From Notospermus geniculatus (lineage: Eukaryota; Nemertea; Pilidiophora; Heteronemertea; Lineidae), in contig NMRB01000398.1 of NCBI GenBank assembly GCA_002633025.1, positions 178,428 to 242,427 of the forward strand: a stretch of DNA of 64,000 nucleotides, given 5' to 3'. The notes under the pieces were generated by a model. That model was not told where the DNA came from, searched no databases, and worked only from the letters and a program-made list of their open reading frames with translations. Positions within the stretch are counted from its first letter, which is position 1. Every line of letters starts with the position of its first letter. This document shows, piece by piece, positions 59,101 to 64,000 of this stretch. Both the position numbers and the translations under genes were made by a program.

Positions 59101-60434
59101 TTTCCAGCACAACATCAGTAAATTTCAATAATCGTGAAAAAGACTCCAATCTGATGTAAATTTTGAAAAGTTCAACAAACCTGTCAATTATCATGTCTTT
59201 TTCTTAAACGCGTCCCACTTATATGGATCTTGGGCATCGTAAGCGCTCTGAAAAGAAGATCCAATTGTACCCAGTATGATATAGGCCTACCATAGAAGGA
59301 TTGCAACCTGACAACTTGCGTCAACAATAATGTAAAATTTTCATGCACCACATTACACTTTTGGTCGTTTCAAAGTGTTTCACATCATTACCCTAGACAG
59401 TCTCCAGAAACCTTTCTGGGTAACTCAAGTACCAGCTGATTCTGTGCACAACTTGATCCTTAGTTCAGAATTCAAGGTGGTGACTACCGATAAATGAACC
59501 AGCACCCTCTCAGACATGAATCCGACAGTCAAGAACTACACCACCGTGCTCACCAAATCAGTTTTTTAGATACGAGTAGATTTCTTGTAAACAGGTCTAA
59601 AGATAGTACTCACGCCATCTAAAGTAAGGTGTTGTCGCTTCAGCTGCATCTGATGTTTCTGCTGCCATTGAGCCAGATCTCCAGCGACGGGTGGGTCAGG
59701 ATCTTGAGAGTGTATTGAATCTCGGATGGAGTCATATGAATAATTCGAACTATCGTAATGGTGGCTTCCATGCGACATCTCTAAGCGAGGATCCTTCCGT
59801 GGTTCAAACAATGATTTGATCGGCAGTGCCTTCTGGACTGGTGACTTTGTGCCAGACTCTTTCCCAGGAGAGCGGACTCGCGGCGGCGTTCGTGAAGGAC
59901 TGACAGATTTGCCTCTGGAATCCGGTCGTGGTGCCTGGTTCGGTAACGTCGTATAACTGCCCGAGTTGCTACCACACGATGTGTAGGAATCAGTGTAACT
60001 GTGATGCTGAATAGGGGTGAAGTCTCTACCATACTGTTCATGAAGGTGACCATAATGTTGGTTGCGTTTTGGGGAATGAATGAAATTATCATCACGGAAT
60101 GCTGATTGGTTCATAGTGTATTCCGATAAGAGTTCACCAAATTGGCCATGGTCACTGTTGATATTGACGCAGGAGTGCCACTGCTTATTCATGCTGGAAA
60201 GGCCTGAAGGAGCATAGTGACCCATGGATGTGGAGGGGAGGTGAGACAGGCTCTGATGGTGGTAGTCATGTGGTTGTGCCCTTGGTGCCTCTTGGAAGGT
60301 CATCACCCCTCCCTCAGGAATAGACTGAATTGATGCATGAGTTCGGAAGGAACCATGACCTAGAATCGGGAAACAATATTTTAAGACAGATTCTAGCAAT
60401 GAAAGAAAATTGTTCACTACTTCAAATCATTCAA

Positions 60435-60465
<31 letters not shown>

Positions 60466-60760
60466 AAATAAATAAATATAAATAAATAAAATCATTCAAA
60501 TATGGAGTTAACAAGAACAAAACCATCTTTACCCTGTCGGAACTCATGCTCCGACAGCTTCTCTTTCCTGACAGCTTTGGTTGTGGATGGTCTTGGAGTC
60601 TGGAATGGATACTCTGCCCGTGTTCTCAAAGCAGTCACACTCGGAGGTGTCACATAGCTTCCTGCTGTTTGCTCTTCAGGTGACTTGAAATTCTGCTCTT
60701 GTAACATCCTTTGAATCTCTGGAATCGAATAATGATTTGAATTTAGCCGTTCATTACTCA
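56156..60760 (-). CDS. CEP85: CEP85/CEP85L-like centrosomal coiled-coil protein (one frame break)
   Basis: CEP85-family proteins sit at centrosomes; CEP85 restrains NEK2 and binds STIL in centriole duplication. Exons on the minus strand: 60760-60533, 60359-59614, 59247-59181, 59009-58797, 58336-58074, 57711-57581, 57472-57332, 57116-56946, 56652-56433, 56331-56156. Phases agree everywhere except 59247-59181, which is one base short. Repaired length would be about 785 residues. The N-terminal third is Ser/Pro/His-rich and disordered; the rest is coiled coil. Family-like signatures: LERYVSDLPTRDDYSSKNQ, SLIEICVERSQGQDPNISV followed by LLGVR, and the C-terminal LRKEIDKMRELISNKYAEDM then GDN. If an upstream exon ends in A, the first codon is a split ATG (A|TG) at 60760; that exon was not found. 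I judged against ERC/ELKS and other coiled-coil families because of the C-terminal motif. Confidence 0.78.
57768..57844 (+). repeat. tRNA-Asp-like SINE head in a CEP85 intron
   Basis: Box A (gtggtgcagtgg) and box B (ggttcgacccc) are present, GGGCTG/CAGCCC pair as an acceptor stem, and the loop ctgtcag holds GTC. The anticodon stem does not pair, so this is a SINE or pseudo-tRNA. It ends 57 bases from the exon at 57711. Confidence 0.6.
58427..58779. mobile_element. Pogo/Tigger-like MITE with a repeat R2 insertion
   Basis: Outer ends CAGTGGAACCTCTG and GTTCTACTG flanked by TA, relative of 41468-41645. At about 58443-58651 an R2 copy (cccctgagcaaaaaggg ... gctacgcccctga) splits the 'attaaggacacc' motif. 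Lies in a CEP85 intron and ends 18 bases from the exon boundary at 58797. Confidence 0.8.
60430..60492 (+). repeat. AAAT microsatellite
   Basis: About 15 units of aaat/aata in the CEP85 intron between exons 60760-60533 and 60359-59614. Confidence 0.95.
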
Positions 60761-60799
60761 CTGCAACATAGCCTATGCCGTGGAAAAAATGAACATGTA

Positions 60800-61199
60800 G
60801 GGCCATATTCATAAAGGGTGTTTAGCCTAATCAGGGTACAAATTCTGCATTACACAGGTTAAAGTCCTAGAAAACTATTGTTCTGCTTTCTGTATGCTGC
60901 CTGATCTCTGGCATTTACCCACAAGATGATCACACGCGTCTAACTTTCCTGCGCCTCAGTGTGGGAGGACAAAAGAAAGTGTTGGACAAATTCTAGACAA
61001 GCCTGCCTGATCGTTTAACTTTTCCTTTGTGCTCTTGGGCTTAGACGCAGGATAGTTGTACGCGTGTGATTATCCTGCGGGTAAATGCCTCTCGTGAAGC
61101 ACCATACAGACATCAGACAATAGTTTTCTAGGCCTTTAACCTGTGTAATGCAGAATTTGTATGCTGATTAGGCTAAACACTCTTTATGAATACGGCCCT
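60800..61199. mobile_element. 400-bp palindromic MITE upstream of the first recognised CEP85 exon
   Basis: gggccatattcataaagggt at left against ctctttatgaatacggccc at right. The arms pair over most of their length ('gaaaactattgttctg' against 'cagacaatagttttct'), with a less paired centre. Confidence 0.9.
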
Positions 61200-61621
61200 T
61201 ATTATTTATTTTGCCACAATGACACTCACTTGGTGTGTTGGACTGTACGTTCCTTGGAGATTTTGTCACAGGTGGGGGAGATTTCCACATCTTTTTACCT
61301 CACTAAAACTAGGGAGAACGTTGGTAACTGCATTTATTTACCTTGTTTCTGCAAGATGAAAAAGGCTATAGTACATAAACATGACATGAATTTAACTAGC
61401 CTGGTACCGTAGCTCAACAACACAGGAATACAATATTATTGTGGATTTTCGTGTTGGTTTGTGAATTAACAGCGCCACACAGAATTCCGTGCAGGAATTG
61501 CTCCACAGGGAATGTATTGGGCAATCTGAGACTCTGTAGGCCTATGCGCGCTTTGTAAAAGTCAGTTTGTAAAAGCAAAAGCGCAGCATCAGAGTCCCAG
61601 TTATGAGTTATACTGAGACTA

Positions 61622-61779
61622 TAGATCGTTTTCACGACGTAACTCCGACAGTGTCCGCCATGATGACGTTACGCGTTTTGCCCACCAGCAGAAACGCAAA
61701 ATGCATTGGCTGCTGGTGGGCAAAACGCGCAACGTCATCATGGCGGACACTGTCGGAGTTACGTCGTGAAAACGATCTA
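61622..61779. mobile_element. 158-bp near-perfect palindrome, TA duplication
   Basis: tagatcgttttcacgacgta at left, its exact complement at right, flanked by TA. Pairing persists to a loop of about 20 bases (gaaacgcaaaatgcattggc). Confidence 0.92.
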
Positions 61780-62929
61780 TACAGTAGAGTGAGTAGCAGT
61801 AGGCCTATACAGAAACCAACTGTAGGCCTAGGCCTACATCGCTTGATTTTGAATTTGACCTGCCTGGGGCGAGGATTGTTTTCTGAAAGAAAGTGCATCC
61901 ATGAACATGGCATGCCATGTCCTGATGTCGATGTGGATAGGCCTAGGCCAATGTCGATGTGGTGTGTGTGTGGTCTGCAGTGCAGTGCAGTCACAGCATG
62001 GACAGTGCAGTGTCATGGGATGGTGTGCACACCAGGTTGCCTGGACCCTGGTTGCATGTTTGCGAGCGAGCGAGAGACAGAACTTTCATCAATACCGCAA
62101 CACAAGTCCCTAAAATAAGATGTCAGTGAAGTAACATGGAGCAAACAAAAAGACTAAAAGTACTCTAGCTCTAAAATATAATGCAATTTTATTCTCTTTC
62201 TAAATTGACATACAATGTGGAATTATTTGGAGAATTTGGAGAACTTCACGACAGACTGGACCGCCATTTTTCAAACATTCACTTTCGATAGATGGCGCAG
62301 CACGTAATATTGTGGACTGGCTGTAATAATAATCAGATAATATAAGCATGATGAATGGGCCGCATGTCGGGGCAAAGCTCTAGCTAGGCCCTAGCCTAGG
62401 GGTAAGCCCAGGTTGTTTCCCCAACTTTACATATTTTGTAGGAGAAATGAATGGAAATACATCAATATCAGGCAAAAATATTAATAGGCCAATGGTGAGC
62501 TAGAAATTTGATACATTTGACGAAATAAGACAAAATCTAAGGACTGTCACAAAAACATGAACATGAAAAACCATGCATGAAAACAAACTTGACAACTTGA
62601 ACATGTTGAACTCTTCAATGAATGTGTGATAAAGAAAGTGGTGAAACAGAAAAGCCATGTGCGTGTCACCCTTGAAATTCGCTTTGATTCTGAGTCCTCA
62701 ATAGCATAGGCCTGGCCCCATTCCCACCCCACATCATGACATGATGATGATCAGCAGGATCAGCAGCTGATCAGCACATGACATCACATGTCCCAGCCCT
62801 CCAGATCCATGCATGCATGGCCATGCCCACCACAGCACAGCAACCTGACTGGTCACTGACACTAGGCCCCTGTCACAGCCTGTGTGGTCATGGAAGGTGG
62901 CGTGGTGGTGGGCCGCTGTGGTGGGGTAG
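61780..62929. other. No gene recognised
   Basis: Contains CA/TG-rich stretches (61900-62030, 62730-62830) but no exon I can support. CEP85 5' exons and promoter may lie here. Confidence 0.3.
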
Positions 62930-63560
62930 GCCAACCAGTAGGCCTAATAGTAGGCCTATCCCTAGTTTAGTAGCATAGCAGCCTGATGATAGCAGCCAGG
63001 TTCTTGCAAGGGCCTAGGTAGGCGGGTACTGGGTAGGCCTAGGCTACCGAGTAGGCCTACCGGCTGCCAGTACGGGAAGGTAGGCCTAGCTAGGCCTACA
63101 CCTACGTCCTAGGGCCTAGTAGGCCTATCGCCCATAGCTACCGTAGCGGCGTAGGCACCCCAAAATAGGCTAGGCTAGTGTATTGTTGGCCTATTAGCAA
63201 TGATAGGCCTATGTATAGCGTACACCATAGAAGATGGGGCTACCGATAGGCCTATAGTAGGCTAGGCCCTAGGCCGCCTAGTAGGCCCTACGGTAGGTAC
63301 GCCTACAGATAGGCTACAGTAGGCCTACCGGTATCTGCAACAACCGACCATCCTGATGATGCTGTGTCATCTTGCTGATCCATCCATCCAATTCCAACCA
63401 ACCGTCCATGTCCATGTGTCATGTGATGCACACACCACTCATCAGACAGTACCCTGCCTGGAGGTTTGTCCAAAAGGATCAATAGGCTAAGGCCTAGACA
63501 TAGTGGAAAACAAGGGCCTCTAGGCCTACTAGCCCCCACACAGGTCAGGAGTAGCTAGGC
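62930..63560. repeat. TAGGCCTA-rich tract
   Basis: The octamer taggccta and close variants (aggcctac, gtaggccta, taggctag) recur dozens of times without a fixed period. The motif is also scattered elsewhere in the window (for example 61800-61840). No ORF. Confidence 0.85.
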
Positions 63561-63689
63561 CTAGGCCTAGTCCTTGTCTTCAGCTATTGACTCTGTTGAA
63601 AGGCTTCTCCTAACTAAGGATGGACTCTCCAGGGAAAACTGTCCCCTCTGGTGATTCACTTATGACTATATTTTTCTTCTATCTTCCAG

Positions 63690-63811
63690 TAGAGGNNNNN
63701 NNGCAAAGTCAAGGTGTTTATGATATAAATAAACCTGAAAAACATGACAGTAACCTACACTGCAGAAGTTGCCAACAGCTCTTTTGGTTGCTTCCTGAAA
63801 TTACTTTTCAG
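63690..63811 (+). CDS. Exon-like segment of an unidentified plus-strand gene
   Basis: Preceded by 'ttcttctatcttccag' and followed by 'ttttcag|gtaggtc'. Between them one frame reads QGVYDINKPEKHDSN then LHCRSCQQLFWLLPEITFQ. Seven Ns at 63696-63702 disturb the start. A Cys-x2-Cys pair is visible but no family is recognised. Confidence 0.3.
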
Positions 63812-64000
63812 GTAGGTCAGTAGCTACAAACTAGGTGAAAGAAGATTGTTGTGAGTTATGGAATTGCTTGACTGGGGAGAGAATAAAAAAGAGAGCTCCA
63901 TATTATTCTTCCTCTGCCAAAATGACTGAAATATCAACAAGCTGACTGAATTTCTCATTTCTGCTCTCAGCCCACCTGTCAAAAATCAGTTCAAAGGAGC

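Noticed and set aside
56156-60812. ERC/ELKS or other active-zone coiled-coil identity
   Set aside because: The coiled coil alone is generic, but the RSQGQDPNISVLLGV block and the LISNKYAEDMGDN tail fit CEP85-type proteins, not ELKS.

Overview
This is a eukaryotic, intron-rich metazoan draft-assembly window with no prokaryotic features. It contains a 700-base N gap and several isolated Ns. Protein content plus the repeat landscape (dense small MITEs and hAT-like elements, tRNA- and 5S-like SINEs, the TAGGCCTA motif) suggest a marine invertebrate. An echinoderm or hemichordate is my best guess, but the species is not determinable by eye.

Layout. (1) 1.9-9.2 kb, minus strand: the 5' half of an INCENP gene (chromosomal passenger complex), five exons with many transposon-laden introns; the C-terminal IN-box end lies beyond base 1. 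(2) 9.2-39.9 kb: about 30 kb with no convincing gene. It is filled with nested DNA transposons, a long inverted repeat broken by the N gap, a 3.7/2.7 kb tandem duplication, a 14-bp and a roughly 28-bp satellite, and one promoter-like stretch near 35 kb. (3) 39.9-46.1 kb, minus: a complete fatty-acid amide hydrolase 2 (FAAH2-type) gene with the catalytic Lys-Ser-Ser triad intact and a duplicated exon 5 arranged as a mutually exclusive pair. (4) 47.6-55.7 kb, plus: a SON splicing-factor gene, 11 exons, with RS and G-patch domains but no visible dsRNA-binding domain. (5) 56.2-60.8 kb, minus: a CEP85/CEP85L-type centrosomal coiled-coil gene, convergent with SON, with a one-base frame break in one exon. 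(6) 60.8-64 kb: palindromic MITEs, a TAGGCCTA-rich tract and one exon-like piece on the plus strand at the window edge.

FAAH2 and SON are divergent over 1.4 kb; SON and CEP85 are convergent with about 0.4 kb between their stop codons. INCENP and CEP85 both act in cell division, but nothing in the layout shows co-regulation. The most notable observations are the frame-incompatible exon-5 pair in FAAH2, the truncated SON C-terminus, and a set of hAT-like elements whose exact boundaries and 5- or 6-bp target-site duplications can be read directly, two insertions being confirmed by empty sites in the tandem duplicate.
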